Below, piece after piece: positions 47,030 to 59,492 of a stretch of 64,000 nt of DNA. The position numbers were made by a program, and so were the translations under genes. The stretch comes from Heliocybe sulcata. Taxonomy: Eukaryota > Basidiomycota > Agaricomycetes > Gloeophyllales > Gloeophyllaceae. The notes under the pieces are model-generated. The model did no database searches and was not told the origin of the DNA. It saw only the letters and a program-made list of their open reading frames with translations. Numbering within the stretch: the first letter of the stretch is position 1; each line of letters starts with the position of its first letter. The stretch is from the NCBI GenBank assembly GCA_004369045.1, contig ML213529.1, positions 272,841 to 336,840 on the forward strand, given 5' to 3'.

Positions 47030-49600
47030 TTAAGCCAGACCAGCGCGCTTCGCCTTCATCTCCTCAGCATAGATAACATCTGGATCGCGTCCCTTCACCT
47101 CTGGAAGCAAAAGTGTAGCCACTGGGAGCACTTTCAGTCAGCCCCTCTATTTCCCACAGAATAATAGAATGACGCACCAGCACCCGCGAGACAACACCCA
47201 AAGAAGACTACATCCCCGGAATCAACGTGAGTACACCAAACCAACAGACGCAGGACCGGAACGTACTCCACAGCACAGCGGGTGTTCCAATGTCCTCTGC
47301 CAACGAGTTGAAGACGAGCGCGGAGATGATAGCACCTGCTTTTCCTGAGGCGGCGGAGATCCCGTGCGCGGAGGCGCGGAAGCGGGTCGGGAAGACTTCT
47401 GCTGGGTAACACTATAGGACAAAAAGGTCAAATAATGGCAGGCGCTGCGAAATAAAGGCGAGAGGAGACGTACGTAGGTCGTCCTGTATTCGTGGAGGAG
47501 AGGAAGACCGGTTATTGGTGTAAGACGGAAAGGTGGGAAGACTTTCACTCACGTGTTGGCCCCGAAGTTAAAGAAGAACTGCAGGCAAACGATCAGAAAG
47601 ACTTGCACGCAGACAAACTAAGTTCCCACGTACCTGCAGCAACGCAAAGCACACCACGAATGCGGCAGTGCTCAAGGAGTGGAACAAGCCTGCCATAATC
47701 CCGACTGCCCACCGCAGTCAGCGTCAGAATGGGGAGTACATTGAGGAATGACAGACGTACGGAAGAGAGCAGCCATTAGGAAGCCCTGGATTTGAATCCA
47801 CTTCCGGCCGAGCACCTCAATCGTCAGGACGGTCACGTAGTATCCTTCATCCCATCCCACACAGATATTCGAGTCAACGTGATATGTGACAGAGCACCGA
47901 ACGCACCTGGCACAAATCCCAGCGCCGTAATGATGAGATTCCCGATCCCAATTTTGAAGAGTCTCTCCCAATCCGAACCGGAGGAGCCATCGAACCCGAT
48001 CTGTTGGAGGACGACATTCTGGTTGAGGTTGATGCCATAGAATCTGCCACAGCGGAGCGTGAGTATGATGGAGGACAGGCAAAGTGAAGACCGAGGTGAA
48101 GCACATAAAAAGGTCTGATGCTCACGCGATATCGAGCAAGAACCAGCACAGACACGTCCCGAGCAACGTCCGCGCGTGTTTCCACTCTGAAAAGTAGACA
48201 AAGAAATCTATCCGGAGCAGCCGCGCCGAATCAGCACCGCGAGCACAAGCGGGCGGAGGCGGACAGACAAACACACCTCTCCAATGTGCCTTCTTCTCCG
48301 CTGCCAACGCCTTGCTCCTTCCCCTCTCCCCCTCCTCGACGTCGCTCCCCGACCCCGTCGTATTCACCGTCGCCATCTCCTTTGTGCCCGTCTTCTCGTG
48401 CAGCCGGTCGTCCCCCGCAGCCTCGAGCTGCTTAAACGCACTCTCGTCATCGGCACCCTCTCGCGCAGCCTCGAAGCGTTTGGCTTCCGGGAGGGTGAGG
48501 CGCTGGTAGAGTGTGCCAAACGCGGGGATGAGCGAGAGGCCGACTATGATGCGCCACACTGCGGACGATGGGTGAGAAGGAAGATAAGAGGCGGAGAAAG
48601 GCCGTACCTCCGTCAACTTTCGACACTTCGCCTTTGGTATCCATGACATTTTTGTAGCAGGCAAGGACAATGATTGTTGCGAGCGAGCCGACGAGGGAGC
48701 CCCAGCCCTTTGACCGTAATGTTAGTTGTGAAATGTCACTAATATGAAGTTGCCTACCTGGTTCGCAAAGATATACGCTAGCATCGTGCCTCTCTTCCTC
48801 AGCCGCGCGCGGTCTGTGGACACGGAGGCGCTCATCGGGTAGTCACCACCTGTGGAATATCAGGCCATAGGAATGGAATGGGCGAGAATCGGTACGAACC
48901 AATTCCAATGCCCAAGACAATCCGCCAGACACCAAGCCAGATCAGCGACCCCGCAGGGGAGAGGTCGCCGGTCGGATCCGAGATGGAGAAGATGGTGGCA
49001 ACTATGATGATCATGAGCTCTTTCCCGTCTACCGACGCCCCGTTTGTCAGCCTTCGTGGATAACGCAGGCACGATGCACGTACAGACGGCTTTGCGACCA
49101 AAGTAGTCCGCGGCGAAGCCAAACGTGAATTGGCCGATGACGCTGCCAATGTTTGCGGAGGCCTTGACGAAGCCTTGGAGCCCTGCAGGGAGGGCGTGCC
49201 CGCCGTAGAGGCGGTATTGGAGCATGGTCGCGACCGGCTGGGCGGGTCAAGGTCAGATAACTGAAAACGGACTCAAGAAATAGAAAGTACGTTTATAATA
49301 AATAGATCATATGCTGAGCCACACAAGGAATCTCAATATCCTGTGGATTCGGTCGCTACGGATTTCGCTTACCGTCTAGGAAAAATCCAACCTGAAGCAC
49401 AATCAGCGCAGCGTCAGAGGTGCAACGTTGATACACCAATAAGGTGCCCTCAAGATACGCACCCCAGCAATCCCCAACAGCTTCACCTCCGCGTAGGACA
49501 GCACAAACGGCGGCCTGTCCTCCCGCGCGCGCTCATACTCGTCCAGCCCGCCCTCTCTGCCCGGTTGTAGTGTCAAGTTCGAGTTTGTATGGGTTGCCAT
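47030..49600 (-). CDS. PHO84-type inorganic phosphate:H+ symporter (MFS)
   Basis: Minus-strand gene with about a dozen exons, ATG at 49600, TAA at 47030-47032. Joined exons match the phosphate:H+ symporter family: [122 protein letters not shown], a charged central loop, [68 protein letters not shown], and the tail [20 protein letters not shown]. Twelve membrane segments are expected. It takes up phosphate at the plasma membrane and in this family is usually induced by phosphate starvation. The GGDYPMSAS signature separates it from hexose carriers. Confidence 0.92.
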
Positions 49601-50888
49601 TGGCAAGTTTTGGAAACGCTACGGCCATCTTTCGTGCATTAATAACATCTCTTGAAACGCACGTTCGTAGAGGGCGCTCCACCTGTGACCTACCTCGCTT
49701 CTCAGTGTCGCCGCTGTGGAGGCTTGTCAAACCAAGACCACATAGTCTGTTGAACATTCTAGTCTTGAATAGAATAATGCAGCCATTGCGTTCGGAACTT
49801 CGGTGGAATATCTTGCTATGTAGTAGGATTTCTGGATGAGCGGGGAGCAGTTAAAAAAGAGTGCCAATGAGATAAGATCTTAAATGCACCCGGCCACGCG
49901 GGCGGCACAGCCACCGAGCGACGTCACGGGCTCGGTGCGATTGTGTCGAGGGTGGCGGACGGCCCTCAGGAACAGGAACAGCAAGATGACGGTACCGTAC
50001 GAGAATGTGCACTATCATTAACGCGGGGTTAACGCGGGGTAGTTGCAGAAGTCCACAAATCCGCATGTAAGCTTTACTACGCTGCGCCTATTGTGAGATG
50101 GTCTTCATGGCACTGCGTTGACATTATTAGTACATAACTATAGTTTTTCGGGATGTTCTTTGTCGTGGAAGGTGCAGGAGAGATGCAGGCTTGTGTACGA
50201 GCTTGCTCGCAGCTGGTCATGCGTGGCAGCTCAGCTTAATCCGTCATGTCAGAGTCGCGACTTCGGCCTCGGCCGTTTTCAGAGGCAAAACTTGGTCTGA
50301 ATGTCGACTGTCTGCTCTCTTGCTCCATGGGGCTTCAAATATGACATACTGGACAGTGTTCCATGTCAGAATCAATGGGTATATACAAGGCAGCGTAAAT
50401 AATCTGCGCAAATGCCATCAAAGTGCATGGATCCAGCGACTCTCTTCGCCACCTCTATCGACGACCGTCGCACATATCGGTACGCTTATTACTTCATAAA
50501 ACATCAGCTCTAACGTGTATTCACCTGGCTGAAGAGTCGCATAGCTTCTGGTTGAGTGCGAGCGATGGGCCAACGGGTCGGAAGGGGAGCCGCATATTTA
50601 CAGCCCCAGTGTAATAATAGTAGAGTTGGAGAAGGGCATATATTCATATCATACAACATGTCCGATTAATCTAGGTGGAACTACTAAGCTACTGATATAC
50701 AAGAGTGGCGAGATGGGAGAGTCGAGAGTCCGAGTAAGTACAACAACGCGGGAAACTATACAGAGAGATAAACACATAAAGTACATCGAACTAAGCGAGC
50801 ATCGTTCGGGTATCAGTAGCGTAGACACAAATGGCGATGCGTCCGTAGCGCTAGCGTCCATCGTCCGAGGAACGTTCGTGGCCCAGAT
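49601..50888. other. Intergenic region
   Basis: Shared upstream region of the phosphate transporter and 3' flank of the next DUF6699 gene. Small frames (49444-49839, 50191-50499, 50626-50892) have no homology or splice support. A short TTAACGCGGGG duplication lies at about 50020-50042. Confidence 0.5.
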
Positions 50889-51658
50889 CTAGCGCCTCTG
50901 CGCAACAAAATACACCTCCCACCGCCCACTCCCCGGACCCACCCCCGCAAACACCGCGCCCTCGCCCAGAAAATCAACCCTGCGCAGCCCACCGCGTCGC
51001 GCGTGCTCGTCCCCCGCCACCCGCTTAGTGAACGCGCCCGTCGCGCCCGCCCTCGCCTGCGCGGACTGCGCCTCCCACTCCACGCGGCCCACGCCCTGCT
51101 GCAGCGCGCGCTCGAGGTGCGCGAGGACGTCGTGCACGCTCACGCCGTGCGGGTTCTCGACGGTGAATGTCCACGCGGGGAACGCGGCGAGCGCGAGTGA
51201 GAGGCGGGCGGTGGACGGGTAGGTGGCGGCCTCGTGAAGTACGGCCGGTGCGTACGAACCCTGCAGACGGATGTGGGAGAGGGGGTAGGCGGGGTTGTAG
51301 AGGATCGGTGTCGGGGCGCGAAGTGCGGGATGGATTTGAATAGATGTCGACGTCGACGAGCATTCTAGGTACAGCTCAAGTCAGCATCTCGACAATCAGC
51401 AAAGACGGTAATAAACGCACGCGTGCTCGGCAGCGGGACCGTCCGCATATACGGCGCGCCCGGCGTGCCCGACACGGCCGTGTCGCTACTACTACTCGCA
51501 TACCCCGACCTCAAGGAAGATGAGGACGCGGAGCCATGAGATGAAGTAGAAGGTACCTGTGTAGAGTCGAGGGACGCTACAGACCACGCGGAGGCCTGGG
51601 GTGCCTTGGGGAGATTGCGGAGGTAGAGGCCCAGCGAGTCGGTGCTGTTGGGATTCAT
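50889..51658 (-). CDS. DUF6699 domain protein
   Basis: Two exons (51658-51421, 51364-50889) give 237 aa. N-terminal 80 residues: MNPNSTDSLGLYLRNLPKAP, then a Ser-rich linker. The C-terminal DUF6699 domain reads IQIHPALRAPTPILYNPAYP, SHIRLQGSYAPAVLHEAATY, LSLALAAFPAWTFTVENPHG, VSVHDVLAHLERALQQGVGR, VEWEAQSAQA, GLRRVDFLGEGAVFAGVGPG. The strand order HPLL-like / WTFTV / VSVHDVL...L equals that of the gene at 28148. Function unknown. The correct frame of exon 2 lies in the middle of very GC-rich sequence where two other frames are also open; splicing into CAA TGC TCG TCG gives the family pattern. Confidence 0.85.
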
Positions 51659-51729
51659 CTTGGCGGGCTGGTTAAGGAGTCGTGAACGAGGACGGGTTGG
51701 TGGTGTCCATCCCGCCGCCCGCCCCGCCC

Positions 51730-51735
51730 TTTATA
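51730..51735 (-). promoter_or_regulatory. TATA box of the DUF6699 gene
   Basis: TATAAA on the minus strand, about 75 nt upstream of the ATG at 51658, set in a GC-rich stretch. Confidence 0.6.
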
Positions 51736-52027
51736 GACCGACGCGGTGGGCGGGAGGGCGGGATGAGGAAACTCGAACAAGAGCGCCCACGAACAAGTCA
51801 AGTCACGGCATGCTCCCTAGGGTTGTGGGCTCGCGCCCCGCCCTATGTGGCGTAAGCGCCGTGTACAAGCTTCTGTTCAAGAACCCCGTCGGTAATTTCC
51901 AAATGTGGATGAAATCGAAGCCCGACGCGTCGTTGGGCGGTACGGCGCGTCGCCTCGTGCTCGGCAGATGATCGGGCCACAACGCCCCAAGCAAGATCAG
52001 ATAATAGTGTACATGTACGATAAGGTA

Positions 52028-55000
52028 TCACAGCTCGGTCTGGACTGCGCGCTTGCGAGAACGCCGTAGTTCATCCTGAATAACCGCCCACTCGTTGATT
52101 TGCATCACCGCCTCCGCGCCCCACGTCCCGCCCAAGACATTGCGAGCTTCCTCGTCCGCAACGCGCGACCAATCCACTTTTGTCGAATCCTCCAGCGCCC
52201 ACTTTTGTCTTCTCGCCTTCTTGCCCACGCCCGTCGAGCCCTTCTTCTCCTCGCCCGTCGAGCTCGTCTTCCCCCCGCCCATCCATCTCGTCTTCCCCCC
52301 GCCCGTTGGGCCCTTCTCCTCCTCGCCCGTCGAGCCCTTCTTCTCCTCGCCCGTCGAGCTCGTCTTTACCCCGCCCGTCCATTTCACCTTCCCTTCGCCC
52401 GTCGAGCTCGTCTTTCCCTCGCCCGTCCATTTCACCTTCCCGTCTCCAGTCGAGGTCGTCTTCCCCCCGCCCGTCGAGGTCGTCTTCCCCCCGCTCTTCC
52501 CCCCTTTCCTCGCCGCCTTTGCGAGCTGCTTGATCTCGGCAAACTCCTGCGTAGCTTGCGCACGGAGCCACCCCGCACTCGACCCCCGGTGCGCAACACA
52601 GTCCGGCTCAACATACCCCGCCAAGTCGCTCACAGAAGGCGTAGGGTTCGCGTCCACTTCCATCGCGCGTCCGTCGGGCCATAAGGATCCATTATTAGTC
52701 TTCTCTAGTACTTTTAGGATGTTGAGGCTCTCCCCTGGCGGGAGCTTCTCAGGCTGCGAGGGCGTGACGCACTCCATGTCCACCTCCTTGCGCAGTATCT
52801 TGTCCACGTCCACAGAGGAAAAGAACGCCACGCCTTGCGGCAGGTCGTCCATCCCCAGCCTGTACGCAAACTGACACCGCGTCCAAAGGTTCGCCACTTG
52901 CAGAGCCAGCGCGGCGCGGTACCGGTCCTCGTCCGCAACCAAGTACCGCAGCTCGTCGTGCACCGAGATCAGATACCGCGCGTTGATGCCATACGTCTTG
53001 ATGAGGTGCTCCATCGACACAATGAGCAGATGCAGATAATCCACCCCCGAGCTCTGCACCACCCAATTAATCCGGCTCGTCATATAATCTGACCCAAACC
53101 CTGGCTGCAAAAACTCCTTCGACAGCGCGTCCGTCACCCCACACCCCAGCGCAGGCGTCATCGGCCGTTGGCTCATGGCAATCTCCTCCAGCTTATTAAA
53201 CACGAAACTCTCCGTCCCGCCGTACCAGAACTTCCGCCCGAACCAGTGCCGCGAGTTCGTGTTCTTCCCCTTCGTCTGCGCATACAGCTGCTCCGCGAGC
53301 TTCTGCGCATCCTCGGGCAGCATCGCCGCGTTAGCCTGCATCAGCAGCAGCACCGCATGCTTGTTCCCCGCCCCGTAAATCCGCGAATAATTGAACACTT
53401 TCGCCTGGTCCCGCGAGATCCCTAGGATGCTCGCCGTTTTCGAGTGCAGATCCGTCCCGGCAGCCTTGGTCCCCTCGAGCGTCATCCACCCAATCGCCGT
53501 CGCGCCATGCAGCCCAAACTGCGCGTCGCCCATGACACTCGAGATCCACAGCTCCTCCGAGTCAACATCCGCACCGACGATCGAGTACCCCGGCGGCGCC
53601 CTTATCATCGACTTCAACTCCGACCCCACCCGGTTCTTCTTCGCATTACTCGCCGTCAACCACGTCTTCTCAATCGCCCGCCTCGTCACCGTCCCCATCG
53701 CCACCATCTGCGGCAAGATAACCCCCCACTTCCTCGGCCGGTCTGGTTTCGGAGGGAGCACCTCCTCACCCTTGCACCCCGCAAAACCCATCTTGAGCTG
53801 GTCGTCCTCCCAGACGACCATCTGGTTCATCACCCGGTCCCGCGCGCTGATCCAATAGCTGCACTGCGCGTTCATATCCAGCGCCTCCCGGGCCTCCTTG
53901 CCCGGGCTCGTCAGCGTCCCATTCAGCGCGTAAGGCATGAACGTCTTGCTCAGCGGGCTCCCCACGTTCGCCGCCTCCCCATTCTTATGCGGCAGCTTAT
54001 AAAAGTTGTACCCGCCCTTCTCCCTCTGCGCCATCTCATTCAACCGGTCGTCTGCGGGGTCGTAAAAGTCCAACTTTGTCGCGCGCGTCTGGAACTCGAC
54101 GTCCTTGGGTACTCGGAACGTCCACCCGTGTTCGCGTGAGTGAACGAGCGGCCATCCGAGCCACGACAAGCGCAGAAGAATAGGCGCGAGCCTGTTTCGC
54201 ACCGAGAGGTCGATGGTCCCAGGCGGCATCCCCTTCTTCGGCCTCGTGATCTCCCAGTACCAGTGCGGCCACATGACTTGCGGCTTCACCACCTTGGGTG
54301 GCTTCGGCTTCTTGAACGGCTTCAACTGGGTGGAACCTTCAACGAATTCGCGGGAGTACATCACTTCGTTCCAGTCCAACTGGCTGAGCCACGGATCCGT
54401 CTCCACGCCCTGCTGCCCGAGTGCTTCCTCAGCAAGCTTCATAAGCCTCGCCTCAAGCGCGGCAGAGCGCTCACCAGCAGCGATCGCCAACGGAAGGTCA
54501 TTATCCGCTTGCCTAGCCGTGCTCATCCCGCCGTTCTCACTAAAGACGGAAGGGGCGGACAACTTGTTAAACACGGTGCGCATTGTCACACCGGGCTTGG
54601 ACCCAGGCAGCCGTCGGAGCGCGCCATCCACGACGTAGTGCCAGCCGAGCTCTTTGTGAAAGCGGAGCGGGTAGCCCCTGAAGGAGATTTTGAGCAGGAG
54701 AGGGAAGATGTTGGCGATATTGGATGGGGAGAAAACGCCGAGTTGGAGGATTTTGCGGTACCAAGTGGGGACCATGGCTGGTGGGGCTGAGCGAGTCGGC
54801 TGAGATTCCGCCTTGACGTCGGTGATTTCTTCCGTGGTCTCAATAGCCTGTACCCACATATGATTAGCACTGGCAATACATTGCATTCACCTAATCACCT
54901 GAGGCTCAGGCGGGTCCACGCCCCGCGACTTCCCCGCCACTTTCGGCGTCCAATCCAACTGGCTCAACCACGGATCCTCCTTCCACTCGTCCCCCTCCGA

Positions 55001-56485
55001 TAGCGCCTTCGTCTGCACCGCGAGCTCCACCAGCCTCCGCTTCGCCCTGTCGTCCAGCTCCCTGTACACCTTCTCCGCGCTCTCCACATACCGCTCCCAC
55101 TCCTCGTTCACCGTCAAGATGCTGCTCCCCATCGTCATCATCCCCGCAAAGCTCACCGGGTGCGGGCACCGATGCAGGAACACGGGCAGGACCTTGGCGA
55201 AAACGGCGTGCGTAGTAGAGACGTCCGTCGCGCAGTACGCGAGGTAGTCGGCGATGTCGGCGAGGATCTCCTCGCGCGTGTGCGTCATGAAGTCGGAACG
55301 GATCTCCTTATCTATGGTAATACCACAGTGAAGCTTCGCGACGTCCGCGAGCGAGTTGGCAGAGGTCCGCTCCTCCCAACGCTGGTCTAACATCTTCTTG
55401 GCGTCCGACTCGTCGTCGTCATTGAGGTCGAAGTCGGAGAGAGCGCCGTCCTTGATGAGATCCTGGACCGCTTCGTACGCCTCCGTTTGCTGCTGGAGTT
55501 CCTCTTCCTTGGTCTTGCGGTACTTGGCCCACGCAGGCCGCTGGGGAGAGGAGATGCCCTTGATGGCAGAATGGAGGGACATGGTATCCAGAAAACGGTT
55601 CTTCGTTCCAGCGAGACTGTACTCTTCGAGTATCCGCCCGCGGTCGTACGAAACGTTGTGCCCGACGATGACACGCGGGACGGTCGGGTCGCCGAGGGGG
55701 ATCAATTGCTTGGTGGACTCGGAGAGGCCAAGGAGCCAGGGCGAGATCCAGGAGTACCAACCGTTCTTCGACACCGCGCAGGCGAGCACCGAGTAGGGGC
55801 TGTACGCCGGTAGCGTCTCCACGTCAAATACGAGCATCTCCTCCGGCTTTCCGTCATGCTCTGGGTAGTCGACGTGCATGAAGTAGGAAGAACCATCTGG
55901 ATGGTAACAGTATTTAGTCCAGCCAGGCTGGATCGCAAACTCATCCGGCTGGGGCGGTAAGTCGATACCAGCGAGTTCCTTCGAGATGTCGAGCCACGGG
56001 CGGCTCGCTTGGGATCCAATAACGTGGAAGTGCTGGTCAAGGCTCTTGCCTTGAAGCGGAGGGAGAGTGAAGCCCGTGTCTGGGAGAACGGAGCCTTGCT
56101 TCGGGTCGAGCCCGTGCAGATCGAGGTGGTCGCGGGCGATGGTGACAAATGTCGAGTCTGGAGGAGGAAAGGACGCATTTTTGAAGATCTGGCCGTGGAG
56201 TTCGCGAGACAGTAGCTGCACGCCGAGCTCGTTTCGCGGCGCTGTACGGGTGTTAGCATTCGTGGTAGATGAGATGGTCGGCTGCGCACCGTGCTTGGCC
56301 GGACTCGGGGCTGCCTCCTTCCGTGCAGGCTGCTGCCGTACTGGCTCGACGTCCTTCTTTTGACTAGGATAGGTTTTCGATTGTTGCGCATGAGTGGGCA
56401 GTGGTTTCTGTTGGAGGGAAAGACGGAGTGCGGATGAATGAAGGCGGCGAGAGGGAGGGTAAGTTGAGTTGACTCGGCTGAGCAT
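52028..56485 (-). CDS. MIP1: Mitochondrial DNA polymerase gamma catalytic subunit
   Basis: Two exons (56485-54899 and 54847-52028) with a 51-nt intron give 1468 aa. A basic N-terminus (MLSRVNSTYPPSRRLHSSAL) fits mitochondrial import. 3'-5' exonuclease: Exo I VFDVETLP (Asp221, Glu223), Exo II VGHNVSYDR (Asp281), Exo III YCATDVSTTH. Family A polymerase: motif A VGADVDSEELW, motif B RDQAKVFNYSRIYGAG, motif C VHDELRYL. It replicates and repairs mitochondrial DNA. Two oddities: the spacer between exonuclease and polymerase contains two copies of a module of about 125 aa (DPWLSQLDW at 504 and 680), and the C-terminus has a Lys/Gly-rich tail of twelve 8-residue repeats. The two exons appear as separate long frames but neither is complete alone. 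Confidence 0.95.
52217..52505. repeat. 24-bp minisatellite in the polymerase gamma C-terminus
   Basis: About twelve units of 24 bp in frame, coding for an 8-residue consensus [SW]TG[GE][GE]K[TVK][SKG] (for example STGEEKKG, WTGEGKTS, STGGGKTT). It follows the polymerase domain and gives a basic, flexible tail. Unit number is likely to vary between strains. Confidence 0.9.
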
Positions 56486-57380
56486 TCGAGGATCAGCATT
56501 CGCAGTTCTCCATTAACTTGAATTGCTGCCCAGTCCACTAGCCGTATGGATTTGAACGTGCGGAAAGATACTAAACCGTCGTCAGTCGTCGATCGAATTT
56601 TGAAGTGTGAGAACCTTGATATAATCCCGTCGGTTAGACCCGAAGACTGTGCTTGGACCCACAAAGGCTCAAGACGCGACACAGAGCGAATATTTAGCTC
56701 ACCTGAAGTCCACGGATGAGATGCAAACCCACACAATATTTGGGATGGTCGTGGTCAGACCTCAATACGAACCGGCTGCGGGACTCCCTATAACATCGCC
56801 CGGAACGACCTATAATTTCGATGTCAAGTCGCTCAGCGCTCAGGTCGTGAAGACAGCGACCCAACTCAGAGCAGAAAAAGTATGGGCCAATGATGTATGG
56901 GTTTATGACATGGACATACCGAGAAAATCCAAGGATGCTTGACTGGAACAGGTAGGTATTCAGGAAATTTGTCTTCCAAAAGTAGGTGTGTGACCCCGGA
57001 CTGCGCAGGGAAGTCTGGGGGTCGAGGGCGCTTACTACTCTCCTGGAGATAAATGAGAGACAGGAAAAAGAGTAATAATACTTACACAGTTGAAAGTGGC
57101 TTTGTTCGAGGTAAAAGGACTGCTGATATAGGGTATCACGGGATATGGGAAGCGATTGCAGGTCGGAGGGAGGGGTTTGCGACGAAAGGAGAGGTTGGGG
57201 GAAAAGCCGTAGGTTGCAGACGACGAAAGTTAATGCAGCTTATATACCTCGACGATACAAAACCTGAGGCACGTGTCGATGAGCATCGGACGGGGAAGGA
57301 AAGGGAGATAGAAGCAGCGGAAGGAAGGAAGATCAGAAAGGGATATGACAACGCTATATTAGGCCAACTCGGTTTGTGGC
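56486..57380. other. Intergenic region upstream of polymerase gamma
   Basis: No supportable gene. Frames at 56649-56942 and from 57053 have no homology except that the latter runs into the transporter relic. Confidence 0.5.
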
Positions 57381-57479
57381 ACGCGTCGTACAAACCTACT
57401 GCCACGATGACCTCAAGCCACAATATTTGTGGCATGTCAACGCCGGCTCTCTCGACCGACCAAGTCCTGAACGTTGAAC

Positions 57480-57750
57480 TCGAAGGCGCGGCCACAACAT
57501 TTTACGCTACCAACATAAATACTGTCATCCTCCATCAGATCGGGTTCGATGGCTGCTCGGGCTCAGCTTGGGAGAGGCTCTTCAAAATTGGGATCGGGAA
57601 CCTCATCACTGCGGCGCTGGGATCCGTGCACAGTGTTTGGCTTTTTATTATATACCAGGTTCATTCCAACGTTTGGGACGGGGTGAAGGGTACTACGCGA
57701 TCATGCTGACAATTGAGGTGCTCGTTAACACAAATAAGGTGATCATATCT
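57480..57750 (+). pseudogene. Fragment of a PHO84-type phosphate transporter gene
   Basis: A frame reads FYATNINTVILHQIGFDG, then [20 protein letters not shown], matching [19 protein letters not shown]...[19 protein letters not shown] of the intact gene at 47030-49600. After an intron-like gap it continues GYYAIMLTIEVLV, matching [13 protein letters not shown]. The donor after AALG is altered (GGATCC..), and nothing before or after matches. It is in opposite orientation to the intact gene and lies 8 kb away, across polymerase gamma. Confidence 0.75.
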
Positions 57751-57759
57751 GGATAGTCA

Positions 57760-58205
57760 GCGTCTCCCAGCATAGACGTCGACAAGACAAGATTATGTCT
57801 TCGGGATGTGAGATAAGTGATCATTGTGAAATACCAATGCAATATTCCTCTTGTTCTGGTACCTTTAGCACATGTTGCTGATCGACCGGTCAGGGCTGCA
57901 ATTCACAGGCAGTCGCGCGATACTGAAATTGCTTACCCTATCGGCTACTTGGAAGTCCATTCAAAAATGTTTTGAGTAAAAGCGAGGAATTCTGACCTTA
58001 CTTTGCGAAGGCCGGTGAAGGCAGTGGACCGAACCCGACCGCGTGACTGAGCGTGACGGGCATGTGATGCATAAGATTTTCGGGTTCAGCTTTGCGCCAC
58101 TCGCAAGCGGTAAGTGGCTGCCCGTCATGTCAGCACTCATTCTGAATCACTTAGCGATATAGCTTAGGATCTGAACAGCACATGAAGTATTGATCAATTA
58201 GGCTC
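57760..58205. other. Intergenic region
   Basis: No gene seen; 5' flank of the gene at 58206. Confidence 0.5.
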
Positions 58206-59492
58206 ATGAATCGCATTGTCCGAGCATCGACGCCGCCCCTCCGCTGTTGGCACCACACTCTGCGTGTAACGTGTCCTGGCGTTGGGTTGCGCGGTCTGGA
58301 TAGAGTATTAGCCGATACCGTATACGGGCATGTTGCACAGGCGCGTAAGCGTACCATCTCTGGCACGGCTGCAGTTGCTGGTCCGGAGAGACGTACGGTC
58401 CTCGCGCCCAACATCCGTGCTACCGTGAAGCCCAAGTTGTATCGATCTGTACCGCTGGGAACCCTGGACCCAAGGCGGCTATACAGTAAAGACTTCCTTG
58501 TTTTAAGTGGACTATCAAGCAAACATCCACGTGTTATCGCGGCGGACGATATACCAGGCGTTGATCTGTCTTATTGCCGGCAAGGCCGTACCCGCTTGGC
58601 ATTTCCTTCCGGTACTCAAGGATTCCTCTATTGGCATCTTGAGGCAGATGCACCTGCTCTGGCGGGACAGGTCCGCTTTCGCATCACCACATCCTCCGAC
58701 CCGGCTACTTTTCCAGAAGGGCACGACTTGCAGCTACCCGATGGGCGGACATGGAATATCTCGATATTCCGCATAGCTCGCATGTCTTCGTATGCTGGGC
58801 TTCGTGCACAATTGCTTTCCGACAAGTTAGTGACGGTGCAGTTGCTGGACACAGCTCTGACCGTCTCTGGATCCAATGGGGTTAAGATTGAGCATCCGAG
58901 TTCCAGCAGCACATTCGTATGGAAGTTTCGGCAGACGTTTGCTGTCGAGCTGGAGAGCACGAGCATTAGGATCTGGTTGCTGGGGAGCTCAGGAGGGCAG
59001 TTACTCCGACTGGAATATCTCTTCTCATTGAAAGAGGCGACAGGCACCACGAGACTCTGCCATGCCCCATTTATAGGTTCGTTCCCGCATTAGTCGTTGT
59101 TTGAGGGACTCTTGCGCTGATACATTCTTCCATTTGCAGGGAAGGCACTTGTTCAGTTTGAGCGCTCGACGCTGCCCGAACACAAAGGAACGCGAACGGT
59201 CGTTCTCCGTGTCTCTAAAATCATCGAACTGACGAAAACAGGGAGCACTGGTCCTGTTAAATGGGTGCCGGAGCCGGAGGAAGGTGGTCTGGTCATGATG
59301 CGTAAAGTAAACGGCGAATGGATTCCGTGGTCAGTCAATGTCGACAAACCCTGGAGTGAATACCATATCAAGGGATCTACATCACTGGCTGTTCTCTTCG
59401 AGCACGACGATCAGCAAGCAGGAGGAGGCACTAAAATACGAGGAAATGAACCCGACCGGCTGCACATAAAGCGGATCGTGAGTAGTCGTTAG
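58206..59492 (+). CDS. Uncharacterised protein, two exons
   Basis: Exons 58206-59076 and 59140-59492 give 407 aa through a 63-nt phase-1 intron. The N-terminus MNRIVRASTPPLRCWHHTLR is basic and without acids, so mitochondrial import is possible. The rest is soluble and predicted beta-rich: LAFPSGTQGFLYWHLE, FRITTSSDPATFPEGHDLQL, PDGRTWNISIFRIARMSSYA, GLRAQLLSDKLVTVQLLDTA, VNGEWIPWSVNVDKPWSEYH. It resembles lineage-specific hypothetical proteins of agaricomycetes. No catalytic motif seen; no function assigned. Confidence 0.78.

Noticed and set aside
52071-52874. Repetitive plus- and minus-strand frames over the polymerase tail.
   Set aside because: Any frame is open across a 24-bp repeat; only the polymerase frame is continuous with the enzyme.
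52028-56485. Two separate genes for an exonuclease and a polymerase.
   Set aside because: A 51-nt phase-0 intron with a TGCTAATC branch-like site joins them into one polymerase gamma; the second frame has no ATG-led start of its own.
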